Source: Propionivibrio hellwigii
Lineage (GTDB): Bacteria; Pseudomonadota; Gammaproteobacteria; Burkholderiales; Rhodocyclaceae
Assembly: GCF_041770905.1 (NCBI RefSeq)
Contig: NZ_JBEUWX010000002.1
Span: 1,426,001-1,490,000 of the forward strand
Direction: 5' to 3'
Length of the DNA: 64,000 nt
Below the pieces are notes generated by a model. The model was not told the DNA's origin. It did not search any database and saw nothing but the letters and a program-made list of their open reading frames with translations. The position numbers and the translations under genes were made by a program. The number at the start of each line of letters is the position of its first letter. Position 1 is the first letter of the stretch. Below, piece by piece: positions 1 to 7,303 of the stretch.

Positions 1-461
1 CACGCGGGGTTCGGGCCTGCCCCATCGCTACCGGCGTCTGCCTGCATTGCGCGTTAAGCGCGGCAGCGTCTGTGTGCGGCGGGCTGGACGTCTGTGGCGT
101 CGGAACATCCGCGGCGAATACCCATCAGCAGTAGCTGCCCGGAAGCCCGCGTCCTTTGGGCGTTTCAGAGGGGGCAGCGCTGGAACCCGCGTCAATTGGG
201 CATTTGCGGGAAGGCATCGCTGAAACCCTTATTCCACGCGGGGTTTGGGCCCGCCCCATCGCTACCGGCGTCTGCCTGCATTGCGCGTTAAGCGCGGCAG
301 CGTCTGCGCACGGTGCGCTGAACGTCTGTGGCGTCCGAACATCCGCATCGAATACCCATCCGCAGTAGCTGCCGGGAAGCCCGCGTCCTTTGGGCGTTTC
401 AGAGGGGGCATTGCTAAAACCCGCGTCAATTGCGCATTTCAGACAGGGCATCGCTGAAACC
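1..461. repeat. 234-bp direct tandem duplication, two copies, non-coding
   Basis: Bases 1-227 recur as bases 235-461 with a constant offset of 234 and scattered substitutions; for example GCTGAAACC ends both copies at 219-227 and 453-461. The left copy may continue beyond the window. Inside each copy lie two or three degenerate ~40-nt units of the form GAAACCCGCGT, a few bases, then GGGCNTTTC or GGGCNTTTGCGGG. The same unit occurs at 16318-16386 and 45061-45099. Small open frames cross the region on both strands, but they overlap each other and resemble no protein, so I treat the stretch as repeat DNA. Confidence 0.85.
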
Positions 462-529
462 AGGCGAACGGCAGGGCTGGTTTCCGGCGGCCTGACGGCC
501 CAATCCGTTTGCCGACGGCATCACGCCTA

Positions 530-1075
530 TTACAGCGCCGCCAGCCAGGCCAGATAGTCCGCCGCGCTCCGCGCTACCGCCTGCTGCGCGGCTTCGCTGT
601 ACCCTGCGTTGCTGTCTATCGTATGGAAGGTAAACGGCGGGCGGTAATCCGCGTTGCAGTATTTCGCCGTGAGTTCAAACGGGCGCAGCGCTTCGGCAAC
701 GGTGCAGCCAACGGCACCGTCTGCGCGGTAGTCTCCGGCAGGCGCGCCGAGCGAAACGGCGAGCGCGATTTTTCTGCCTGTTAGCGCTTTGCCTGTCGAG
801 CCGTATGCCCAGCCATAGGTCAGCACTTCATCGATCCACTGCTTCAGCAACGGCGGGCAGTTAAACCAGTACACGGGAAACTGCCACACCAGCGCATCGT
901 GGGTTTCTACCAATGTCTGTTCGGCGGCCACGTCAATCTTGCCCTGGGGGTAGACGGCGTAGAGTTCGTGAACCGTGAAGCGATCGGCGTGCTGCTTGAG
1001 CGCGGCCACCCAGTGTTTATTAACGGTGGATTGAGCAAGATTGGGATGGGCAAGAATGATCAGGGTTTTAGGCAT
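530..1075 (-). CDS. NAD(P)H dehydrogenase (quinone), flavodoxin-like KefF/MdaB type
   Basis: A 181-residue flavodoxin-fold protein predicted to reduce quinones or related electrophiles with NAD(P)H and a bound flavin in the cytoplasm. The N-terminus carries LIILAHPNLAQS, the phosphate-binding strand and loop of this family. Around residues 64-84 is WQFPVYWFNCPPLLKQWID, which matches the family's flavin-side motif, and GWAYG follows. The start at 1075 is chosen because GAGGAG lies six bases upstream; a longer frame reaching 1141 has no such site. It is the last gene of a minus-strand group with the hydrolase and ABC genes. The exact substrate cannot be read from the sequence. Confidence 0.85.
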   Translation of the reverse strand: MPKTLIILAHPNLAQSTVNKHWVAALKQHADRFTVHELYAVYPQGKIDVAAEQTLVETHDALVWQFPVYWFNCPPLLKQWIDEVLTYGWAYGSTGKALTGRKIALAVSLGAPAGDYRADGAVGCTVAEALRPFELTAKYCNADYRPPFTFHTIDSNAGYSEAAQQAVARSAADYLAWLAAL

Positions 1076-1233
1076 GGCAATCTCCTCGAATGAAGTGAAA
1101 TAAAAGCGCCGGGCCGGTATTTCCATCGGGCCGGCCGACATCTCGCCCAGCGCTGCCCGGTTTTGCGAAACGGCCGGGGCACGGGCGCTCAGCTACAGGA
1201 TAACGGGATCGTGGATTGCCGGGCCTGGACATT

Positions 1234-2139
1234 TCAGGCAACCGGAAAAAACGCCTTAACTGCGGCCCACACCATTTCGGGCTGTTCTTTCATCGCTTCG
1301 TGCGCGGCAAAAGGCACATTCATCAGATGCACATCCGGCAGTTCGCCGGCAAGCGCCGCCCAATCGGCAAAGGCGTAGAGAAAATCCGCTTCGCCGCGGA
1401 TCGCCAGCACGGGCGCTTTGATTTTGCGCATGGCTTCATTCGGATACCCGCTTGCGCGTTCGTCCAGCCACATGGCTTTCAGGCTGGCCGCCATTTTGTC
1501 CACGTCGGGCGCAGGATTGCATGCCTGGTAGGCCGCCAGCTGATCGGGCAAATTTTCTTTGAGAAATTTTGCGTCTATCGCTTCGAACATCGGGCGATTT
1601 CCGGCCAGATGGTCTTTGTGCCAATCGGCACCCACGGTAATGATCTTTTGCACATTTTCATCTTCTGCGCCGAGACGGTAGGCGGTTGTCCCGCCGTCGC
1701 TGAAGCCAAACAGGCTGTATGCACCAACGCCGAGCCGACGCAGGATGCAACGCACGTCATCGGCCGCCTGGGCATAGGTCAGCGCGACGTCGCCAAAGGT
1801 GGAACGCCCGTGTCCGCGGGTATCCACAGCAATCACGCGAAACCTTTCCTGCAAGCGCGGCAGCAGCGGAGAAAAATCGTCTATCGATCCCAAACCACCG
1901 TGCAGCAGCACGAGTATGGGCGCTTGCACCTGTCCGCCGGTTTGGTAATGCAGGCGTGCGCCCTGGTATTCAAGCGTCTGGGATAACATGGTGGCACTCC
2001 TCTCTGAATAAATCATGGGTTGGGCCTGCACGGCCGGTGGCTGAGCGCAGGCACGGCGGGCGCCGACGCCCGAGACAACGGCGGCGGCAACGCCCGCTTT
2101 GAGCAAGGCGCGGCGACTGATAAAGCGCGGCGTATTCAT
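1234..2139 (-). CDS. Alpha/beta hydrolase with twin-arginine signal
   Basis: A 301-residue alpha/beta-hydrolase-fold enzyme. HGGLGS near residues 80-85 supplies the oxyanion region, GFSDGG places the nucleophile at about Ser147, and GEADF near 248 and AAHEAM near 280 fit the acid and the catalytic histidine. The N-terminus has SRRALLKAG followed by a hydrophobic stretch and an Ala-rich end, a Tat-type signal, so export to the periplasm is predicted. AGGA precedes the start at 2139. A second, stronger site (GAGGAG, seven bases upstream) precedes internal Met51 at 1989, and the catalytic fold begins just after that, so a cytoplasmic form is equally possible. Substrate unknown. Confidence 0.82.
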   Translation of the reverse strand: MNTPRFISRRALLKAGVAAAVVSGVGARRACAQPPAVQAQPMIYSERSATMLSQTLEYQGARLHYQTGGQVQAPILVLLHGGLGSIDDFSPLLPRLQERFRVIAVDTRGHGRSTFGDVALTYAQAADDVRCILRRLGVGAYSLFGFSDGGTTAYRLGAEDENVQKIITVGADWHKDHLAGNRPMFEAIDAKFLKENLPDQLAAYQACNPAPDVDKMAASLKAMWLDERASGYPNEAMRKIKAPVLAIRGEADFLYAFADWAALAGELPDVHLMNVPFAAHEAMKEQPEMVWAAVKAFFPVA

Positions 2140-2188
2140 CGAAATTCCTGTTCGCCCAGAAAAAGCCGAAAAGGCAAAGCACTGGGAA

Positions 2189-3769
2189 TCAAACGTCTAT
2201 TGCCCCCATTGCATGCGCCTGCTCGGCATCTTTTTCCAGATAATAAATGAACGCCTCTTCTGTATTCGCCTGCCCGCTTTGTTCCAGCAGTTGCGCCGGC
2301 GTGCCCACCGCCAGCACGCGCCCCCTGTTCATCAGCGACGTGCGGTCGCAGCGCTCTACCTCATTCATGAAATGGGTAGAAACAAAAATAGTGATTTTGT
2401 CCTGGCGCGACAGCTTCAACAAATGCCGCCAGAACATATCGCGCGCAGCCGGATCGACGCCCGATGTAGGCTCATCGAGAATCAGCACTTCAGGGTGGTG
2501 CAGGCAGGCAGCGGCGAGTTGCAACCGCTGGCGAATGCCGAGCGGCAGGGCGGCGGGCGCGGTGTCGGCCACATCGGCCAGGTCGAATTGCCGCAAGGCT
2601 TCTTCTACCGCCGCTGCGCCCTTGTCGCCCATCTGGTAGAGCCGGGCGTGCAGCTCCAGATTCTGGCGCACGGTCAACTCTTCATACAGCGAAAACGCCT
2701 GCGACATATAACCCACGCGCATCCGCGTGGCGATGTTGCCTGCATCGACCGGCTGACCGAGGAGTTCGGCCGTGCCTTCAGTCGCATCGAGAAGGCCGGT
2801 GAGCATCTTCATGGTGGTGGACTTGCCGCAACCATTGGCACCGAGAAAGCCGAAAATTTCCCCTTTTTCAATTTTGAAGCTGACATGATCCACGGCGGTG
2901 AAATCGCCGAAACGCTTGGTCAGTCCATGCGCCTCAATCACCGGCGGAGCGTTCGCTTCGGGAACAAAAGGGGTGAGCGTCAACCCGCCCGCGCCTTGCT
3001 GTTTCTCGGGGGGCAGCATGGCGATATATGCTTCTTCCAGCGTGGCCGTACCGTATTGCGCCAGCACTTCGCGGGTGTGTTTGTTGACCAGCAACTTGCC
3101 GGCATCCATGGCCAGCAGGTATTCAAACTGCTCGGCTTCTTCGATGTAAGCAGTGGCGACGATAACCGTCATATTCCTGGTTTCCTGGCGCAATTCGTTG
3201 ACAAGCGCCCAAAACTGGCGGCGCGAGAGCGGGTCAACGCCCGTCGTCGGTTCATCCAGAATCAGCAAATCGGGCGAATGCACCAGCGCGCAGCACAGGC
3301 TGAGTTTCTGCTTCATCCCGCCAGAAAGCTTTCCCGCCGCACGATCCGGAAACGGCGCCAGTCCTGTTGCATTGAGCAACCGCTGGATGCGCGCCTTGCG
3401 TTCGGCTGCGTTCAAACCAAACAGCCGCGCGTGAAAATCGATGTTTTCCTGCACGCTCAGCGTGGGATACAGGTTTTTACCCAAGCCCTGTGGCATATAC
3501 GCAATACGCAGCGACAAGCCCTCGCGCGCTTTTTTATTGGCCATATCGCCGCCCAGCACCTGCACGCTGCCCGTTTGAATAGCGCGCACACCCGCCACCA
3601 GCGATAGCAAGGTCGATTTGCCCACCCCGTCAGGGCCGATTAACCCTACCGTTACGCCTTGCGGAATGGACAATGACACATCATGGAGCGCCTGCGTTTT
3701 ACCGTAACGATGCGAAACCCCTTGCAAGGAAACGGCGAGAGGCGTTGCGGTTTTCATCTTGCCCGTCAT
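2189..3769 (-). CDS. ABC transporter ATP-binding protein with two ATPase domains (RbbA/YhiH-like)
   Basis: A 526-residue protein with two ABC ATPase domains in tandem. Domain 1 has Walker A GPDGVGKST (about 45-53), signature LSGGMKQK and Walker B LLILDEPTTGVD. Domain 2 has GANGCGKST near 313, a degenerate signature LPLGIRQR, and VLILDEPTSGVD. This arrangement is known from exporters that also use a HlyD-type adaptor (YhiI) and ABC-2 permeases (YhhJ). The adaptor is present at 5081-6064 but no permease gene lies here, and the protein has no C-terminal membrane domain as RbbA does. It probably energises an exporter whose membrane part is elsewhere or lost. Met5 (3757) is an alternative start. 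Confidence 0.85.
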   Translation of the reverse strand: MTGKMKTATPLAVSLQGVSHRYGKTQALHDVSLSIPQGVTVGLIGPDGVGKSTLLSLVAGVRAIQTGSVQVLGGDMANKKAREGLSLRIAYMPQGLGKNLYPTLSVQENIDFHARLFGLNAAERKARIQRLLNATGLAPFPDRAAGKLSGGMKQKLSLCCALVHSPDLLILDEPTTGVDPLSRRQFWALVNELRQETRNMTVIVATAYIEEAEQFEYLLAMDAGKLLVNKHTREVLAQYGTATLEEAYIAMLPPEKQQGAGGLTLTPFVPEANAPPVIEAHGLTKRFGDFTAVDHVSFKIEKGEIFGFLGANGCGKSTTMKMLTGLLDATEGTAELLGQPVDAGNIATRMRVGYMSQAFSLYEELTVRQNLELHARLYQMGDKGAAAVEEALRQFDLADVADTAPAALPLGIRQRLQLAAACLHHPEVLILDEPTSGVDPAARDMFWRHLLKLSRQDKITIFVSTHFMNEVERCDRTSLMNRGRVLAVGTPAQLLEQSGQANTEEAFIYYLEKDAEQAHAMGAIDV

Positions 3770-3883
3770 CTTTGCTTCTGATCTGCGTCACCGTTCATGC
3801 CTGCCTCATGATGGATTTCCCGCCGCACGTCCACGCGGCAGTGCAACGAGGCGTTGCGTTCAGGCAGCTTAGGCAAATACGTT

Positions 3884-4612
3884 TCAGATCTCCCGATAAA
3901 TTTCGCCAAACGGCAGCCTGAAGCGCTCGCCCCAGATGCCGTGGCCTGCTTTGCGGATGCCGCAGGCGACAATCATGTTGATTTCGGCGCCACGCGGCAG
4001 CTTAAGAATGCGTTTGACGCGACGGCTGTCCAGCCCCTCCATCGGGCAGGTGTCGTAGCCCGCTTCCGCCATCGCCAGCATAAAAGTTTGCGCGGCCAGC
4101 CCGCAGCTTTTGTGCACCACCACGCGCATATCGGCTTCGGATACGTCGCGTGTCATCGGGCGGAACAGGCCGATACTCCAGGCCAGCACTTTGCGGAATG
4201 CGCCGAGCAGGCCGCAGCAGCGGGCATAGAGAAAAGGCATGAGTTTGCCGTAATACACCTCACTTGTCTTGATCCGTCCTGCCTGCTTTTCTGGTGGGCT
4301 GCTGCGTGCGATGTTGCCACGCTCAAATTCCAATACAGCCTGGGCGCGGCGGCGGTGCAGATCCTGGCGGGTGACGAACACGACCATCTGCTGCGCGGTA
4401 GTGGCGGCCTGCTGGCCGAGGCAGGCGACGGCAAGCCCTTGCAATACGGCGGGGTCGGTCACGTGGTAGAACTCGTAAAGCTGCATGTTCGAGCTGCTGG
4501 GAGCAAGCTGTGCAGTGCGCAGGCAGTGGCGCACAACATCGGCGTCGAGGGGCGCGGCTTCATCGTAATGACGCACGGAGCGGCGCCGGTTGAGGATGTC
4601 GTTCAGCGTCAC
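3884..4612 (-). CDS. Nitroreductase family protein
   Basis: A 242-residue FMN-dependent nitroreductase-family enzyme. RRSVRHYDE near residues 9-17 and APSSSNMQ near 37-44 are the N-terminal FMN-binding blocks, and the C-terminal part has the LAAQTFMLAMAEAGYDTCPM segment in which family members pack against the flavin. It would use NAD(P)H to reduce nitro, quinone or enone compounds. The GTG start at 4612 has AGGAG nine bases upstream. It follows the DUF4298 gene by six bases and is very likely co-transcribed with it and the HlyD gene. A 50-residue segment before the C-terminal block (about 130-170) is hydrophobic and unlike short nitroreductases, so membrane association is possible. Confidence 0.85.
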   Translation of the reverse strand: MTLNDILNRRRSVRHYDEAAPLDADVVRHCLRTAQLAPSSSNMQLYEFYHVTDPAVLQGLAVACLGQQAATTAQQMVVFVTRQDLHRRRAQAVLEFERGNIARSSPPEKQAGRIKTSEVYYGKLMPFLYARCCGLLGAFRKVLAWSIGLFRPMTRDVSEADMRVVVHKSCGLAAQTFMLAMAEAGYDTCPMEGLDSRRVKRILKLPRGAEINMIVACGIRKAGHGIWGERFRLPFGEIYREI

Positions 4613-4618
4613 GGTGCT

Positions 4619-4987
4619 TTACTCCTGATTTCTTGCCTCCGGCGCCGGCTGGGCTTCCGGATCCAAGGCGGCGACGGCCGCGCGCAGCCACTGCCAAGCC
4701 AATGTCTGCTGTTCGCCAAAGGCGTTCCACAGCGCGTCTTCGCTCATCACGCTGTATTCGCCTTGGGTGCGCAAGTCCACGTCCAACCCGTTCGCCAGCG
4801 CGTTGTAATAGCGGTTGTATTCACCGCCAAAGTAAAACTGCGCCAGCTTTTGCATGATGGCGGCAGCGTGCTGCCAATCGCTCTGCGCGGCTTGCAGTTT
4901 GGGCTGCCACTGCATCCATTCGCGGTAAAGCTGCTGGATTTCATCGATGCGCGTTTGTGCTTCGGCAAGCGTCGGTTCGGAGTTCAT
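4619..4987 (-). CDS. DUF4298-like small protein
   Basis: A 122-residue hydrophilic protein without signal or membrane segment. The middle and C-terminal parts, with FYFGGEYNRYYN near residue 52 and VMSEDALWNAF near 80, resemble the DUF4298 family, whose members have a tyrosine-rich helix and a SED-then-aromatic motif and no established function. The start at 4987 has AGGA six bases upstream. The gene lies between the HlyD adaptor gene and the nitroreductase gene on the same strand, which suggests a shared transcript but does not define a role. The family call is by motif resemblance only. Confidence 0.65.
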   Translation of the reverse strand: MNSEPTLAEAQTRIDEIQQLYREWMQWQPKLQAAQSDWQHAAAIMQKLAQFYFGGEYNRYYNALANGLDVDLRTQGEYSVMSEDALWNAFGEQQTLAWQWLRAAVAALDPEAQPAPEARNQE

Positions 4988-5080
4988 CGTTGTCCTTTCT
5001 GTTATGGATCACGCTTTCCCAACTTTTCCCAAGTTCCAAATACGGATGAACGGCTGAGTGAAAAGAAAAGCACCGTGCCG

Positions 5081-6064
5081 TCACTGCGGCAGCTTCACCG
5101 CCAAATCGGCAGGCCATTGCGCCTGCTCGTTCAGGCGCACGTAGCCGTTGCCCGTCATGCCGCCTTTGAGCAGGCCCTTATATTGCAGGGCGGTTGCCGA
5201 CGGCACTTTCAGTTTGACCTTGAACATCAGCTTCGCCCGTTCGTTGACGGTTTCCACATTTTTCGGCGTGAACTGGGCATCGCTGGCAACGTAGCTGATT
5301 CTGGCGGGGAACACGGCATCAATGCTGTCGAGCACAATGCGCGCTTCGTCGCCCAGCTTCAACTGCGCGACCTGCGGCGCGGGCAGGAAGATATTCATGC
5401 TGGCATCGGCCGGGTCAAGCAAGCTGACGACCTTGCCGCCCGCCGCCAGCACGTTGCCAACATCGGCGATTTTATATTCCACGCGCCCGTCAATCGGGCT
5501 GCGGATGAGCATGTCGTCGTTGGCCGAAGCCGCTTCGCTCATCTGCGCCTGCGCGGCGCTGATGGCCGCCTGCGCTTCGGCGTGCGCGGCCTTGGCGGCG
5601 GCCACCGACGCGGCGGCGCTGTCGCGTTCGGCGCGGCGCTTGCGCAGCTCGCTGTCGGAAATCAGTTCGCTACGGCGCATAGCGTGTGCGTTATCCAGCT
5701 CCAGTTGCGCCACGTGCAACCGCTGTTCGTAAGCTTTGATTTCGGCATTGGCGCGGGCAGCCGTTTCTTGCACCCGCTGTTTCTGCGCCTTGGCCGCTTC
5801 GACACGGCTGGATGCCGTATCGGATGACAGCTCGGCCAGCACATCGCCTGCGCGCACTTCATCGCCCTCTTCGGCGAGCACGGCCTTCACCCGCCCCGGA
5901 TACAGCGTCGCCACATCGATACGCTCCAGTTCCAGCCGGCCGTTAGATCGGGCCAGACCGGCGGGCGGCGCGCCAAGCTGTTCCTGCCGGTGAATAAGCC
6001 AGCCGCCCACCACCAGTACGGCAAGTACGATGATGCCAAGAATGACGGGCAAGATTTTTTTCAT
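5081..6064 (-). CDS. HlyD-family periplasmic adaptor (membrane fusion protein)
   Basis: A 327-residue membrane fusion protein. One N-terminal membrane helix (about 4-22, ILPVILGIIVLAVLVVGGW) anchors it. A half lipoyl/barrel segment follows, then a long Ala- and Glu-rich coiled-coil hairpin at about 75-180. SPIDGRVEYKIADVGN near 190 returns to the lipoyl domain, and a beta-barrel forms the C-terminus. Such proteins bridge an inner-membrane exporter and an outer-membrane channel. The ATG at 6064 has GGAAGA seven bases upstream; a TTG two codons earlier is unlikely. It most resembles the YhiI-type adaptors that partner two-domain ABC ATPases such as the one at 2189-3769, although here two unrelated genes separate the pair. 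Confidence 0.88.
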   Translation of the reverse strand: MKKILPVILGIIVLAVLVVGGWLIHRQEQLGAPPAGLARSNGRLELERIDVATLYPGRVKAVLAEEGDEVRAGDVLAELSSDTASSRVEAAKAQKQRVQETAARANAEIKAYEQRLHVAQLELDNAHAMRRSELISDSELRKRRAERDSAAASVAAAKAAHAEAQAAISAAQAQMSEAASANDDMLIRSPIDGRVEYKIADVGNVLAAGGKVVSLLDPADASMNIFLPAPQVAQLKLGDEARIVLDSIDAVFPARISYVASDAQFTPKNVETVNERAKLMFKVKLKVPSATALQYKGLLKGGMTGNGYVRLNEQAQWPADLAVKLPQ

Positions 6065-6140
6065 AGACAATCTTCCAAAAAATATTTATGCGCCACTCGA
6101 TGTTTTTAGCAATTGCACAGAATGTGGTGCCTAATGAAAA

Positions 6141-7175
6141 TCATGGCAAAGTCGTGTCGGGCATCCGGACAGCACTACTGACAGAAGGTATAAATGCTTC
6201 GCCAAGGCGTCCTTGAAATACGGATTTGGGCGTTTGACCAAAAAAACGGGAAAAAGCAACGCTGAAATTTCCCGGGTGCTCATAACCGACGGCATAGGCT
6301 GCTTCAGCTACCTGACAGCCGCGCTCCAGGAGCTGCCGCGCTTTGTGCATCCGCGCTGCCAGCAACCATCGCGCAGGACTTTGTCGATAACGTTCTGCAA
6401 ACAGGCGACGCAACTTGTTTTCACTGACACCAATTGCGCACGCCAGTTCATTCAGGCCAACATGGCGATCGGCATTTGCTTCTAGATAGCGTTGTGCCGC
6501 CTCCGCTTGCTGTTGTTGTTTTTCTCGTTGACGCAAGCATCCTGAAACCACACCAAGGGCGCGCAAGATTTCAGATAGCAAGGACAAGGCGTAAATATGT
6601 GTTTGTACGACATCTTCGGGTACTTCGCATACCTGTCGCAACAAAGCCTGGACGCAGAACGCAACGGACGGCGTCATATCGAGACAAGCCAACTGCCGTA
6701 AAGACGGACGCCTGACAAGCATGTACCGTCCTTCGCCAACAATGTAACGCTGCAAGCTGGACTCTCCCAGCACCAAGCGCAATTGGCGCGTTTCGCCAGT
6801 GCAGTAGCGTCGCTCGCCTCGAACATCAAGAAAACTGGCAACCACGATGCTACCGGCACGAAAGCGTAAAGCGCCTTCTGTTTCCGCGCAGAAAACTGAT
6901 TCTCCGAACAACGACAGCGTAATGGCTAGTAAAGGCGCTTCATCATGCCGCAAGCTTTCCTCAACCAGCGGTACACGAGGCCGGTAAACGCTATGAAGAA
7001 GATGGAAGTCATCAGCTAAGGCAAGACTATCAGTATAACAATTGCCGAACCGGGCTGGCAAATACTGGTGCTGCCAACCACCAGCCTGCTTACGTATCAG
7101 ACGTTCAACATCAGACCCGACACGCTGAGAGACATCGCTACTTTTACGAGAGGGGCCAAGAATGACAGAAGGCAT
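6141..7175 (-). CDS. AraC-family transcriptional regulator (PchR-like)
   Basis: A 344-residue regulator. The C-terminal ~100 residues form the paired helix-turn-helix of AraC/XylS proteins, with LNELACAIGVSENKLRRLF as the first motif and AYAVGYEHPGNFSVAFSRFF as the second. The N-terminal two thirds resemble the ligand-sensing domain of PchR-type activators, which bind an imported ferri-siderophore and switch on its receptor gene. It is transcribed divergently from the TonB receptor gene, with a 128-bp shared promoter region, the standard arrangement for such autoregulated uptake loci. The start at 7175 lacks a clear ribosome-binding site. The actual ligand is unknown. Confidence 0.88.
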   Translation of the reverse strand: MPSVILGPSRKSSDVSQRVGSDVERLIRKQAGGWQHQYLPARFGNCYTDSLALADDFHLLHSVYRPRVPLVEESLRHDEAPLLAITLSLFGESVFCAETEGALRFRAGSIVVASFLDVRGERRYCTGETRQLRLVLGESSLQRYIVGEGRYMLVRRPSLRQLACLDMTPSVAFCVQALLRQVCEVPEDVVQTHIYALSLLSEILRALGVVSGCLRQREKQQQQAEAAQRYLEANADRHVGLNELACAIGVSENKLRRLFAERYRQSPARWLLAARMHKARQLLERGCQVAEAAYAVGYEHPGNFSVAFSRFFGQTPKSVFQGRLGEAFIPSVSSAVRMPDTTLP

Positions 7176-7205
7176 AAGGAATCAGTGCATTTTCATAGAT
7201 AAATA

Positions 7206-7226
7206 AAAGTAAGCGTTTCTCATTTT
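7206..7226. promoter_or_regulatory. Candidate Fur box in the divergent promoter
   Basis: On the minus strand this segment reads AAATGAGAAACGCTTACTTTT-like. By eye it matches about 14 of 21 positions of the usual Fur consensus, with a perfect left half and a poor centre and right half. It lies between the AraC regulator and the TonB receptor, where an iron-responsive operator would be expected. The surrounding region is AT-rich and gives chance matches easily, so this is tentative. Confidence 0.35.
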
Positions 7227-7303
7227 ATAAGAGAATTTTAATGCTTCTAACGTTGCCACTTCGGCACTGCGACGGCACAACGTACCACCTCAAGGAATTG
7301 ATC

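Noticed and set aside
1..461. CRISPR array
   Set aside because: The ~40-nt units are too degenerate, are not separated by unique spacers of constant length, and no cas gene is nearby.
2099..3607. 502-codon plus-strand open frame
   Set aside because: Antisense to the double-ATPase ABC gene, whose Walker and signature motifs are clear. No domain is recognisable on the plus strand.
3854..5827. 657-codon plus-strand open frame
   Set aside because: It runs antisense across the nitroreductase, DUF4298 and HlyD genes, which all match known families. Composition is His/Arg/Gln-rich, as expected for a complementary-strand shadow of a GC-rich gene.
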